Source: Fragum whitleyi (taxonomy: Eukaryota > Mollusca > Bivalvia > Cardiida > Cardiidae). From it: a stretch of 64,000 nt of DNA. The translations under genes and the position numbers were made by a program. The stretch spans positions 26,975,208 through 27,039,207 of the forward strand of contig OX411559.1 of assembly GCA_948146395.1 (NCBI GenBank). The letters run 5' to 3'. Positions 45,621 through 58,700 of the stretch are shown here, piece by piece. The first letter of the stretch is position 1; every line of letters begins with the position of its first letter. The notes under the pieces are model-generated. The model had not been told where the DNA came from. It was given only the letters and a program-made list of their open reading frames with translations, and did no database searches.

Positions 45621-46458
45621 AACAATTACCATACTGTCGGTGGGCGACCAAAATTTTTCAAGAGCTGCAGATACGACCATTTGATTCCACACATACGATA
45701 TTCTCTTTTGTTTCCAGAAAATTCCACGAACGGTTAGAATTAGTAATTATTATTCATTTAATCTTTGCTATTCAAATTATCAATTGCTGGCATATGTAAT
45801 CAATTTACAATGTATCGATTACGGTCTATATCGGTTATTATAGCTATGAAATAATGTGCAAAGCCGCGTAGGATTAATCAGATTAATATGCGCTTGAAGG
45901 GGGGGGGCAATTTGAAGGGCAAATGAATCCGCCGCCCCCCCCCATAAAAACACACCGACACACTTAAAAAAAACAAATAAAAACCAAGAGCCTTAGCTAT
46001 TAGCATTTAGGAAACAATTCGCAAAGTTCCAATAAACCAAAAAGTGTTTATGAAAGTGAAAGTTTCATTTGCCACTCTTTGGTTTATAACTACACTCGGA
46101 GGCAATACTTCTTTGGTTATTTGGTTACCCTTTCCAAACCGATGATGAAGCAATTAGGGCCGGAGACGCTCTATTGGTTATTAAGTTATTCCTCAAATTT
46201 AATCTGATATTTCAGGGACTTTATTGCTTTAAGTATAAACTGAAAATAGCCATACCGGCAATTTCTTCCCTTCATCTTGAGCAATAATCCAAAGATCTGT
46301 TTTCCTTGTGTTTTTACATGTATTTAATTATCACACAGAACCATCTAAACAACCATAGAATCATCCTGTGGAAGTTTCAAGAAATTTAATTTTTATCGAC
46401 TTCAGATAATTTTTTTGAGTGAAAAAAGGCAGAAAACAATCAAACCAAAACACACACA

Positions 46459-46505
<47 letters not shown>

Positions 46506-49500
46506 ACACACACACAGCAATGACTAAAATTATTAAGTGAAAAATTCAAGAAAATCGGATAAGAATTGTAGACTTTGTCACAAATAGACACAACACCAGA
46601 AACATTGCAAACATGGGAACAAAGGGGTCCAAATTTATCCACCTACCATCATATAGACCAATAATACGTATATTATATACTTTATATTGTTGGTTTATAT
46701 GATGGTAGGGGATAAATTCGAATTCAGCCTGTGCAGGGGAGTACGACCCGATTTGTACTAGATAAATTCTAGATACCCTACACTGAGTGATATGGACACC
46801 CACGAGGGTAACGCTTTCCTGGACTAAGGGTTTGTTTACATTCAACACGGACAGTGTAAGACATTGTAGCCTACGATTTTTGAGGTTTTGGTAAGCACGA
46901 TTTTTGTTTTTATTCAATTTTTCTCAGCATGTATTAATTCTTTCGCAGCGTAGGCATGGTAATCACAAGGGAAAGCGTTCATCCCAAAATTATGAATGTA
47001 CAGAAAAAGGGTGTTCATACTGATTCGTCGGACGGGTTTATCTTAATCTAATTGGTGCGCGTCCGTATTTAGACATGTATAAGTATATGTGTACATCAAA
47101 ATTAACGAGTGCACCCGTATCAATTATCCACAGACTCTAAGTTATCCTTTGACCAAAACGATCCATCATATACAAACTGTACCGTGGTCGTTCAGGAATC
47201 AGAATTTATGCATATACACGCAAAAAAACGGTCACTTTGCCGGATGTCTTTACGGCACCCATGCCGTGCCCTCGGGGCGTCACGCCGCTCTCAATAAATA
47301 GGTACCATTCGTCAATTTGCAGTCGCTGAAGATTTTCATGCTAACAAACAACCTGGATGTCAGAATTATTATGGGTAATGATAGAGGACCGATTGGTGAC
47401 TTTGACAATATACTTTTGCTTCATCAGCACAGCAGATTTTGTTTTCGCTGACAAACAGAATGTGCGTATTTGTAAGATTCGTAGCTGTCGCCAAATGGAA
47501 TCGTATATTAGAAACTGAATTAAATCTAAAGCGAAGATAATTAAAGGGTGTTGAGAAAAACTAAAGAAAGACCGACAGATGCATGAATAGTAGATGATAA
47601 AGCATGAGATAGAATACGAACCTTACCATGTGTATTTCTGTTTGTTGTTCGACGTCATGGTCTTTGATAATTTTATTTGATAAATGGCGCCTAGGGAGTA
47701 AGATTCCCAATGCGTTAAGGTTATGTTCGGGTTATAAAGTCAAAAAAATATCAAAATGCATATCAGTGTTACTATATATACTATGCATGGAAAACCCTAT
47801 AGGATCTCAATATCTTTGAAATAAAGTAGCGCCCCTTGAGATTCAATTTAGTATATCTCAAGACTTCTCTCCGCAAAATCACTGTTTAATTCGTTAATTG
47901 CGTGATACTAGAATTCTCCATCAAGTGGAAATAATGAAAATTACCCTTTAAAAACATAAATGATGCCGAGCCGAGCGAATTGATGATCGGCGCAAGATTG
48001 TCGAGACTTTATAGCAAAAACAAAGTTTGTGTCTGTACAATGTATAGACAGATACTATGTTTTTGATCTAAGCCTTCGCTGTTGCAACTTGCAGTACTTT
48101 GTCGGAAATGTGTGTTTATTTAGGTCGTGAACTCTTGAACTTCTACACACCTCTAATTGGCCATACCACACACGATGACCTACTACGATTTTATCTGCCT
48201 TCTTATGAATGAAATATATATTAATGAGTTGCGAAAGGTCAAGTTTACAAACGAATTGAATGTTCCTATATTTAGCCCAAATTCTTATTAAAGCATAAAC
48301 ATTATATGAAGTAAAATTTAACCCATTACCAGACAACCAGGCATTTTTTGTCCCCTAGTTCTACACTGATAACAAAATATTCTTTTTTCAAAGTACTTAA
48401 CATAGTAACTACAACTGTATAGTAGCGCTTCTATCCCTTGGAAGAGTGTAAAATTTCCTCAATCCAATCATTCATCTATTTGTTTTACCGGAAGTACTTT
48501 TAATATTACAAAAACATCATGTATATTACCTCATTGTACCTGAATGAAAATAAGAGATGTGTTTGGTTCTGTTCTGGTCCTTGTAGCATTAGAAATGCTA
48601 ACCAGTCTAGTGACATCTATGGTTTATGCAATCGGGTTTTACATAACCTTTCAACACGCGAAAGTCAGTCTCAAGACGGGTTTTAGGAATTATTCGACAT
48701 GTGTTTTAAATGTAAAACCTTTCTTGTACCTTTTGTTTGTATAGGGATGAGCGCCGCTACTAACAATTTTTCTGTAAAATCGCGGTGGCTGAAGTACAGG
48801 CGATTTTTCCTTAATCTGAGTTTTGCCATATATATTAATATAAAATAACCTATAAGACGAAATTTGGATTGTGAATCAATCGCCTGTGGACTGGAGCACC
48901 TAAACATGGAATGTGGTATTTCTCGCATCAGAACGATTATTAGCATACACCCTTACATAACTGGAATCTTCTACCCTCTTAAGTTTACGATTGTCCACCT
49001 TAATTGTAGTCCTGAGCAATAGAATTTGAACTACGACTGTATTTGGACAATCCATTAGCTGTACAAAATACTTACCTACATAAATAGTATTGTTTTTCTT
49101 TAATTCTTATTTACGCAATGACATCAGATAATCATTCTTTCAATTAACTGCATAATACGGAAAGAGACCAAAAACCCTGTAATTACAGCGTTTTGGTTGA
49201 AGATGAAACCATGGTCTTTTATTTCGGAGGATTGATTACCCCATTCAGGTAGTCAAAGTTCCAGAGCCATTGCGGATAACGTTTAATAGTCAAAATGCAG
49301 AAAAACTACTGTTTGATCCGGTAAAATATTGGTTCCGCATGTGTAAAATGAATTACCTTTCTGGCTGCTTTTTTTGAGTTAAGAAAAGAATTATTAGTCT
49401 AGACATTAAAGTTGCCTGTTTTCTTTTCTCTATCGCTCTCTGTCTATCTGTCTGTCTCTGTCTATCTGTCTGTCGCTCACTCTATCTTTCTTTTCCTCTT

Positions 49501-52500
49501 TTTCTCTTTCTTTGAGTTTACAGTGAAATCGCAGAATTGCCGACATTTTTTCGAGACACTTTCCCTTAATTATTTTTTACATCTATAATTACTTTTTTCT
49601 CAACGAATTCAATATATCACTCTAGAGTGGCATCAGATTCGTTCACCATCAGTACTTTCAGTGCTTTGATTAATATAACGAACCTTACGTGTAGATATGG
49701 TGACGAACCTAATGTATAGATATTCGGATTCTAGGCTTTTCTTCGGCGATGTTATGTATCATTTTTAATCAACTGCAAACAGCAACTAAAAGTTTTATAT
49801 ATAAACGCATTTGCTAGACGTTCATGTTTCGAATCAATGTGTTTTTTTTTTTCAATTTGAATGCCTTTTCTTGTATTCTTTTCTTTTAATCAAGCTATAC
49901 GATAATTGTAAAAATCGTATATTTTCTCATCAAGTTCGATAAATTAATTCCGATTAACTCGAAGCCTTGTTTTATTGTCAAGTGAAGGTATTATTCACAC
50001 TTTTGATACTCGTACCGGTAAGGTTAGTTACTTTTGGTATATCATTTTTGAATACATTTCTGTCAAAGCATCGTGGCTGGAAGAAGATAAATGAATTTTC
50101 GTGTATTGACTTTCTTTTGTTTTTAAAAGAGGTGAAGACAGATACAACTTTTAAAGTAATGTTTTATTGGAATGTAAAGTCCTGAAAAAAATCCCCTTTA
50201 TAATTGAAAACCATTATCAGAAGTAAATATAATTTTCCAAACAAAATGACGGAGACTTACATGCGATAATCTATTTTATATTTATAAAGTTTTAACTTAA
50301 AAAGAAAACATTCTTGTCATACTAATCAAAACTTGTCCGCAAAAAAAAGAAGTTCTACAAACGTTGCTACGACAATGAAATTGGTACTACAACGGTAACA
50401 AACCTTTCAAAAGAATAAAATGCACTTTTGTTGGCTAGTTAAAGATAGCATTTTCTTAAGTATCTTTCCAATCATGTTGAAAATTCTTTGGAGAATGAAA
50501 TATAGCCATATTCCAAGTTATTCAACACAAATTCTCCTTATTTTTAGAAAGTTGATTTTTCGATTTTCAAAATTCAATTGGCACCCCCTTATTGAGAATG
50601 CGTGCGTGTCTAGATCTTCGGCACATTCTTTCAATTTCGGAGTATAACTATTTTTAACGAAATATCATTCGAAAGGGTCTCGGGATGGTTAAACGGATGT
50701 CTTCTACCGTACAGTGAGCAACATACGATTTTTGCGTTGTGCGGGCGCCGAAGCCAAATGTTAACTTCCGTGAAATTGATAAGACGAATTATTTTGGAAT
50801 GATTTCGGAATGAAATTGAAAAAGTGTGCGGAGCGAGGTTTGAGCGTAATCCAATATCGTTAATTTTGTTTAAGATGAAAGAAATTTGCGAAATTTACTA
50901 CCTCCATGTAATAAAATATGCAAACAGATTCTATGAATAGCTTTCTGTGTCTTAAAGAAAACAAAAATGCGTACACAATTTTATATAGATGTTTAAATTA
51001 TATATAAAGTAATGCGGAGGAAGACAATCATTAAGGCCTACTAATTGATCAGACAAATTGAGTGTAGACCAATCAGAATTCTAACAAATTGTAGCACAAT
51101 ACAAGGAAGTGCCAACTGCGTTATAGTTTACACAACTTATTGCCCAGTCATCAATTACACTGGAGAAAGGAGTCCCTGGAATATACCTTTATCAAAGTTA
51201 TTTCCCTGTGGCCAGTTCTTGGAAAATGCATCTACTCGGATATTGCTTCATGTGTATAAAATTACTCTTCAAAATGAATCATTTATGGCCAATCAAAATT
51301 TAATGAATAAGTAAAAAAAGCCCCAAATTTGGAAAAAAAATGGCCAATTTGTTCATTAACAGAAGATTTTTGGAATGAAAAATAACCCCGCCCTGCCACG
51401 CACATACTAAGGCGAGGGTCACCGAAGAAGCATCCATACCAAGTTTCAAAGAAATCAACACAATTGTGAAAAAAGCCCAGCCCTGTCACGCCAATAGTTG
51501 GCGGTCAATCAAAATTTCTACAACATTTAAGAAAAAAGGGTCACCGTTTCTTAACATTTCAAAAATAATTTACTGTCAGTATTTTAGGAATTATTCGACA
51601 TTATTCGGAACATTTACGCCAAATTTCATTGAAACCGGCCCAATGGTTTGAGAGAATATCAAGTTTTTATTTTTTTTAAAGTGAAAATTAGCCTATACCC
51701 CGTATCAAGAATGACATCTTTTCGCTGTATGATGTGTTGTTTAGATTGGTCCTGTTGTCAACTCCCGTAGCAGCCTATGAAGACATTCGGCCTATTTGAA
51801 GTTTTTTCGAGAAATCATCGATCCGCCCCTGGGCCGAGACAGTTCGGACAAAAAAGCCTATGGACGGATTACCAGTCTAAAAAAATTCCAGTCTAATTCA
51901 TCGAAGGGTGGACTATTTTAATATTTTTAATGCAAAAGATTATTGCGAGTTATGTCCATAAGTTGGAATTACTACATTTAAACGATTATATGTTATCACT
52001 ATTTTCAATTTTAGATTTCGTCTTACTGAAAATGTTTTTGTAAAATTAAATTCGCAGTGATACGACATACTGTAACAGTACCCGAACGAATCATATTTCG
52101 GATATCAATTAAATCGGTTGCAATATAACTGAAAGATTGTTGAAAGCGGCCTAAAACCCCATTTAAACAACTAATTATGATCACCATAAAGGTGTTGGTG
52201 TTTAACGTTGTTCATATCTCTGATGATATTAAAGATATCTTGGTGAAACTTAGTTCAGGGGTTCATCATTACAAGAGCTACACTTACAATCAAGGGGGAT
52301 AACTCTGGAAGCATTTTTGTAAGAGTTTTGCCCCTTTTACTAGTATTTTTGCATTGTCTACCACCTACAACTGAGCGTTACACCTGAAGGTTGTTCTTGT
52401 TTTATGCATAACATGGTCTCTCTCTTTGCTTGTCACAGTTGTGGTGTTCAACTTTTTTCATTGTGGACCAGGTAGTATAAAAATTTGAAATAGAAAGTGG

Positions 52501-52540
52501 GAAAAGTTTAAGATCTTACATAAATGGACTTACTGTCATT
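45621..52540. other. intergenic interval between Pumilio and PIKFYVE
   Basis: No protein gene recognised on either strand. Holds a (CA)n-A(n)-(CA)n tract (46,448-46,516), a decayed SINE (48,754-49,025), a CTGT/CTAT-rich tract (49,430-49,500), HINE-like remnants (51,300-51,660 and about 52,180-52,400), and a SINE tail at 52,139-52,172. Non-coding 5' exons of PIKFYVE should lie here but cannot be placed. Confidence 0.5.
46448..46516. repeat. (CA)n-A(n)-(CA)n tract
   Basis: About 24 nt of CA repeat, about 33 A, then another CA repeat. Confidence 0.85.
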
Positions 52541-52597
52541 TCAGGAAAAAAGCGCACATTTCTGATATACCAGCTTGAGGTACATTTAGAGTTCCCG

Positions 52598-52706
52598 ATG
52601 TCACTATGGGACAATACCCCAGCCACTTATACATCCTTCACACCCCATGCTTCAGAGTTACAGGGGTCAAACAGTCTGTTTTCTAGACTCTTTAAAAGGG
52701 GAAAAG
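52598..52706 (+). CDS. PIKFYVE: PIKFYVE coding exon 1
   Basis: Residues 1-36. It encodes TYTSFTPHASEL and SNSLFSRLFKRGK, resembling vertebrate 'LTHFKPLTPDQ...SSFVNLFRFNKE'. The exon probably begins at 52,545 after TTTCAG; the upstream in-frame codons are open, so a farther start is not excluded. Donor GTATGA. Confidence 0.75.
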
Positions 52707-55700
52707 GTATGACACAGTACCATTCTGAACACCACTAGGCCTATCTAACAATTATCCTTGCATGTACTTCAACAGACTATTTTGAAATTTTAGGAAACCA
52801 TGGGAAAATTTGGATGACGTCAGTTGAAATGGCATAAGCCTTGACCCTTGATTGAAAACATTCAATGTCATCAATGCTGCTTGTTTTGGTCAATGTCATG
52901 AAATCTTTGTTTCCTTGATTAGATATCTTGCTATTCTTACATAATAGCTTAAAGATCTTTTATTTTGAATGAAAGAGCTTCTTCTTTAAGGCCTAAATTA
53001 GTCTCTTGAAAATATAAATCAAAAGAACATGCCACCTATGAAGGAACTTGTTTTTCTTACATTGTTTTGTTACATACCCATCTGCCTTATAGTCATGTAA
53101 AAAATGTTATAGAGCCCCAGGCTCTAAAAAAACCATCCCCTATTTCCAAGGTTATATAAATGGGACCTGGTCAGTGGGATGACTAATTTGATTGAGCATC
53201 TAAGGATTCAATAAAAATTATATCACAATCTATATTGATATATGCTATAAAAATAACCCACCTTCTTTAATACTTTTCGGTAGTTTATCGAGAAATAACG
53301 GTAGATTATCACTTGATAATCTCACTGCGAGAAATTTTCAGAAATTATACCCTGCTTTTGTGCATTTCATCCTATCTGACGTCATATATGCGGGGCGAAA
53401 TAATTGACGGCACAATAAACGTTGCATAGCAATCACATGCAAAATGACGCGCTTTACAAAAATATATCCTTGAAATTTTAAATTTTGTCTCAATTTTGCA
53501 ATAAAGAAAAAGAATAATCATTTGGTTTTCAAGTAAGATCAAGTATTATTTCATTTCATGAACAACAAAAGCTATATTTTTACGAGAGAAAATATAGCTT
53601 TTGTTAATCACTCATTGAATATAAATTGATCTTACACTGAAACAAATGATTATCCTCTATTGGTTTATCAAAAATATTGTGATCATTTGGTCCCCTGAGG
53701 GGTGGCTTTTAGGGGTGACTATTGAGTTCAAAATAAGTATCACAATAGTATTGCGATAGTAAAGTTGCCATTGGAATAGTATTGCAATAGTCTGAAAACT
53801 ATTGCAACACTATCACAATAGTTATTTCACAGAAAAATTAGATTATATCAATGTTTACACATCATACTAATCATTAGGCAGTAATGTAATATTGTTCTTG
53901 TAAGATTCTGTTTACCTTTTCAATGGCTAGTAAATGATAGTTACAGATATTCCCTCAAAAGGACTTGGATTTACCTCATTCTCTGATGAAAGCATTCAGA
54001 AAGGCAGCATTGTTACTATATTTAGTTTTACTTTCATTTTCATGAAAACTATTGTAAACTAATGATAGTCAGAGGAACAATTACATTATCTATTGACTTG
54101 AAAAAATGCTATCAACCTATTGCTATTGCAATGTAAAATATCACAAAACAGTGATAGTTAGACCTATTGGTACACGACTAGTGGCTTTACACAAGTATTA
54201 ATGCATACCTTGGTTTATTTGACCCAAATTTTACCTCTGTGGAAAAATGCTTGAATAACAATTACCAACATATTTTATCAATTAACAAAATATTACATTC
54301 AATACCATTTGTTATTCATTCCTATGAAAGCAAGTGCAAAGAAAAGTAGGAATAATCAGATTATTATTCATCTAAATAGCAGGGGTCAGATTCAGTTCAA
54401 TAAAACTGTGCTATATCTGTAAATTACATTGCAGATGATTCAGATGTATCATCAGAATCAGGAAGTATACCATCGAGTCGAGAGGTGTCTGTCGAGAGAT
54501 CCAGTTCACGCCGTAGTTCTGTGGATAAATCAATTAAGACTGACAATAGTGGGCAGTCAGACAAGAGTAGCAGAAATAGCGGATCGCCAAAGAGACTTGT
54601 GAATCAAGGTTGGTGCTCAATTTCTTCCCATGTTTTACCACTTAAGAACAGTGTAATTTTTTTTTATTGAGATTATCTCTGGAATAAACTCTATTAAGTA
54701 TTTCTATTCTTGATATTAATTTAACAATTAGAGTCAACTTATGTTTCTGCAAAGAATGTATTTAGATGCTATTAAGGTTGTATGTCCTTGGAAAAAATAT
54801 TATTTGTGACCCTTCGTGCCAAAAGGGGACCATTAGGGATTTATGTAAAGTGTTGACCCTTGTCAGACTGAGTAGATTGCTAAGCCTGAGTAGGATGGAA
54901 ATTTTTTTGCGCTTTCATCAATTTTTGAATCTTGAATAATCAATCTACCTTCCTGTGAAAGAACTTTTGAAATGTGACCTCTGGCTGGCATGTTCTAGAA
55001 CCAATCTGTTTTTCAAAGTTCTCAGATGGTCCCTTTTCAGGCGATGGATTACATTTATCTGACAGCTTAGTATTTGGTGGAGAAGCAATAAAAATCTTTT
55101 AAAAATAACCTGGCTTTTGATGATGTATAGCCTGTAAGCCATTTTTAAAGATCTTTCATGAAAATTAGATGATATTTTTTGCCTTTGGTTCAAATTAGCA
55201 GATTTTTTGGCTTATGAATTGTTCAAATTCCTCACAAAGAATAATTAGTATTTTTACCATCCATGCCTTTTCTTCATTGTATTATAGGATCAGTACAAAA
55301 ACAGAATGATCAAGCAGGGGTCAGTAACTCTGATGAACAGAGTGATATATCGACCAACACGAAAAGTTCAGAGACAGATCAACCCGAGTCTAACGAATCA
55401 ACAAGAAGAACATTCAGTAGTGTTATAACACGTCTCTCAACCATTGTAGAGAGAAGAACATCAGTATGTATGCTGGCACCATTTTGCAAAAAAGGGGTCA
55501 TTTGGGGAATTTGAAAGTATCAACTCTTTTAATCTGCAAATTTTCCGGGATAAACAGAGACATGTTGCTTTCTAAATATTTTTTCCTTTTCAAGTATATC
55601 TCATATATCTATTTTGAAAAATTCCAAGATCTACGTCAAGTTTAATGAATGAGTTTTTATTTCACTAAACATATGACACAAAAGAAAACTTATGTTGCTT

Positions 55701-58700
55701 TTTTCTAAGAAATTATAAATGACAGTAACTTAGTCAAAAAGATAGAGAACGTCCTGATAAGTTTCTTATACTTTTAACCCGAAATTCCATCTGAAATAAC
55801 TATAAAAGTGAAAACTTGTGTCAGAAAGAGGGGGTATATCCTCAGATTTCTATGAGAAATGACTATTATAATCTGTTTAGAGGGGTCAGCACAATACTAT
55901 TGTAAGTGCCTATGAATATATAGGCACTTACAATAGTTTTGTGCTGACCCCCTTGGTTTGAGAGATTCAAAATTAATAACTTATTAAAGAGATTCTATGT
56001 GTGAATTCAGGAGGGAGACAATTAATTGTAATACGACGTTCAATATTCATAAAATAAGTTACTCAAAATTTAATGGTTTGAAATGACTCTTTGGGATAAA
56101 GGCCATTCTTTGTGCTCAGGGTAATTCAGATCTTTTAAACATCCTGAAATATAAGTACTTTTGTATAACCTCATTGAATCTAATGTGTGTTTCCCGCTAG
56201 GGAAAAAGTTGCAAGCTCCTAGTTTTAAGTGGTGAAAGGTTAATGGGAGAGCAAACTCATCTTGTTTATGAAAAAATTTCATTTTTGCTATGATGTGTCA
56301 ATGAATTAAGTCTGATGGAGGAGGAGTTATATGCAAAAGGTAAAATCCGAGGCTTAGCCGAAGGATATTGTTTTGCATTTAACTGCTCCCCAATCAGGCT
56401 TTATTCATCGATGTATCAAAGCGAAAACTAAAATTATATCCGTCATAACATGATGACAATTCTGATTTTTTTTCATTCCTTGTCTGGATCTAAAATATTT
56501 TTCTGGATGTAAAGTTCACGCTTGTTGACGCTTGGAGAATTTCACTGGTAGCAAAGCTGGTCATTTGGCATGCGGGTTATATGATGACAAAAGAATCAAC
56601 ATTTGTGCTAAAAATGATGTTGAGTGAAAAATGGGCGGAGCTATCTTTGTACACAGTAAAACATATGACATATGAATTTATTGTGGAAAAGGTTCAATGT
56701 AAATTCTACCGTTTCATATATGCGTTTTACGTCATCGTGTTATAACTTATGTTTAATACAGACACCACAAGTGTACAGAGACAGTGATTTCAAACAGTAC
56801 TGGATGCCTGACAGTAGCTGTAAGGAATGTTACGACTGCGGGGACAAGTTTACGACATTCCGACGTCGACATCACTGTCGTATCTGCGGGCAGATATTCT
56901 GTAATGCATGTTGTAATCAGGAACTCTCAGGGAAAATTATTGGTTATAAAGGTAAATAGATTTGTGTTGATGAGAGTATTCCCATAAATAATGACAACGC
57001 AAAGTTTGCGTTTATAAAACTTGATTTTTAGCTCGGTTGTTTTCTGAGAGAACCTGAGGTATTGCCTTAACTTTACTGCTTCTACCTTGAATCTCAAGTG
57101 TTGTACACTTACGAGATGAAGAGATTATTTGTAGATTTTATGGAGTTATGAAAATAAAAATATAATCATACTGTATCAATACGGAAGTGGATTCATACAT
57201 GAGTGTGATTAGGTTTTTAGCTCCACTGGCCGAACGCCACTGGGGCTATTGTCATGGCATTGTGTCCGCCGTGCGTCTGTCAGTGCGTCCGTGCGTCTGG
57301 TCGTAAACTTTTTCTTGAAAAATCTTCTCATCAGAAACTACTGGATGAATTTCAACCAAACTTCACAGGAATGATCCTTGGGTGACCCTCTTTCAAAGTT
57401 GTTCAAGAAATTTTAATCCAATGAAAAACAAGGATTAAATGGGCGTGGCTAATTTCCAAATATGGTAAAAAATCGAGTTTTCTCATATTTAAATTGATGG
57501 ATACCAATTAAATTTTACATGAATAATCCTTGGGTGGCACTTAATCAGTCTACAAAACATTATTATGATCGGATGGAAAATATGTATTTTTTTATGGGCG
57601 GAGGTCATTTCTCTATTTGTTATTTAGTGGAAACTTTCAAAATTATTTTCACAGAGTGTAATTGATGGATATCAACTAAATTTCACTGGGCTGATCCTAT
57701 AGTGAACCTTAATCAGTCTACCAAAACTTATTGTGATTGGATGGAAAATATGTATTTTATGGGCGGAGGTCATTTCTCTATATGTTAAATAGTGGAAACT
57801 TTCAAAATTATTTTCACAGAGTGTAATTCATGAATACCAACCAAATTTCACTGGAATGATCCTTGGGGGATCCTTTATCAGTCTACAAAAAATTCTTGAG
57901 ATTGGATGAAAAATATGTATTTTGTGGTCGAAGGTCAATTTCTCTATATGTTATTTAGTGGAAACTTTCAAAATCATTTTCTCAGAATGTAATTGATGGA
58001 AATCAAGCTAACTACACTGGAATGATCCTTGAGTGACCCTTTATCAGTCTTTCAAAACTTATTGTGATCAGATGGAAAATATGTATTTTACGGGTGGAGG
58101 TCATTTCTCTATATGTTATTTAGTGGAAACTTTCAAAATTATTTTCACAAAGTGTAATTCATGAATATCAACCAAATTTCACTGGAATGATCCTTGGGGG
58201 ATCCTATATCAGTATACAAAAAATTATTAAGATTGGATGAAAAATATGTATTTTGTGGTCGGAGGTCATTTCTCTTTATGTTATATAGTGGAAACTTTCA
58301 AAATCATTTTCTCAGAATGTAACTGATGGAAATCAAGCAAACTTCACTGGAATGATCCTTGAGTGACCCTTTATCAGTCTTTCAAAACTGATTGTGATCA
58401 GATGGAAAATATGTATTTTATGGGCGGAGGTCATTTCTCTATATGTTATTTAGTGGAAACTTTCAAAATTATTTTCACAGAGTGTAATTCATGAATATCA
58501 ACCAAATTTCACTGGAATGATCCTTGGGGGATCCTATATCAGTATACAAAAAATTATTAAGATTGGATGAAAAATATGTATTTTGTGGTCGGAGGTCATT
58601 TCTCTTTATGTTATATAGTGGAAACTTTCAAAATCATTTTCTCAGAATGTAACTGATGGAAATCAAGCAAACTTCATTGGTATGATCCTTAGGTTACCTA

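Noticed and set aside
46361..50647. Several 60-125-codon open frames between the two genes
   Set aside because: AT-rich, low-complexity translations without family motifs or splice-site support; one runs through poly-T/CA repeats.
53700..54200. Possible terminal-inverted-repeat element built on TATTGCAATAGT motifs
   Set aside because: The motif recurs, but I cannot find matching ends or a target duplication.
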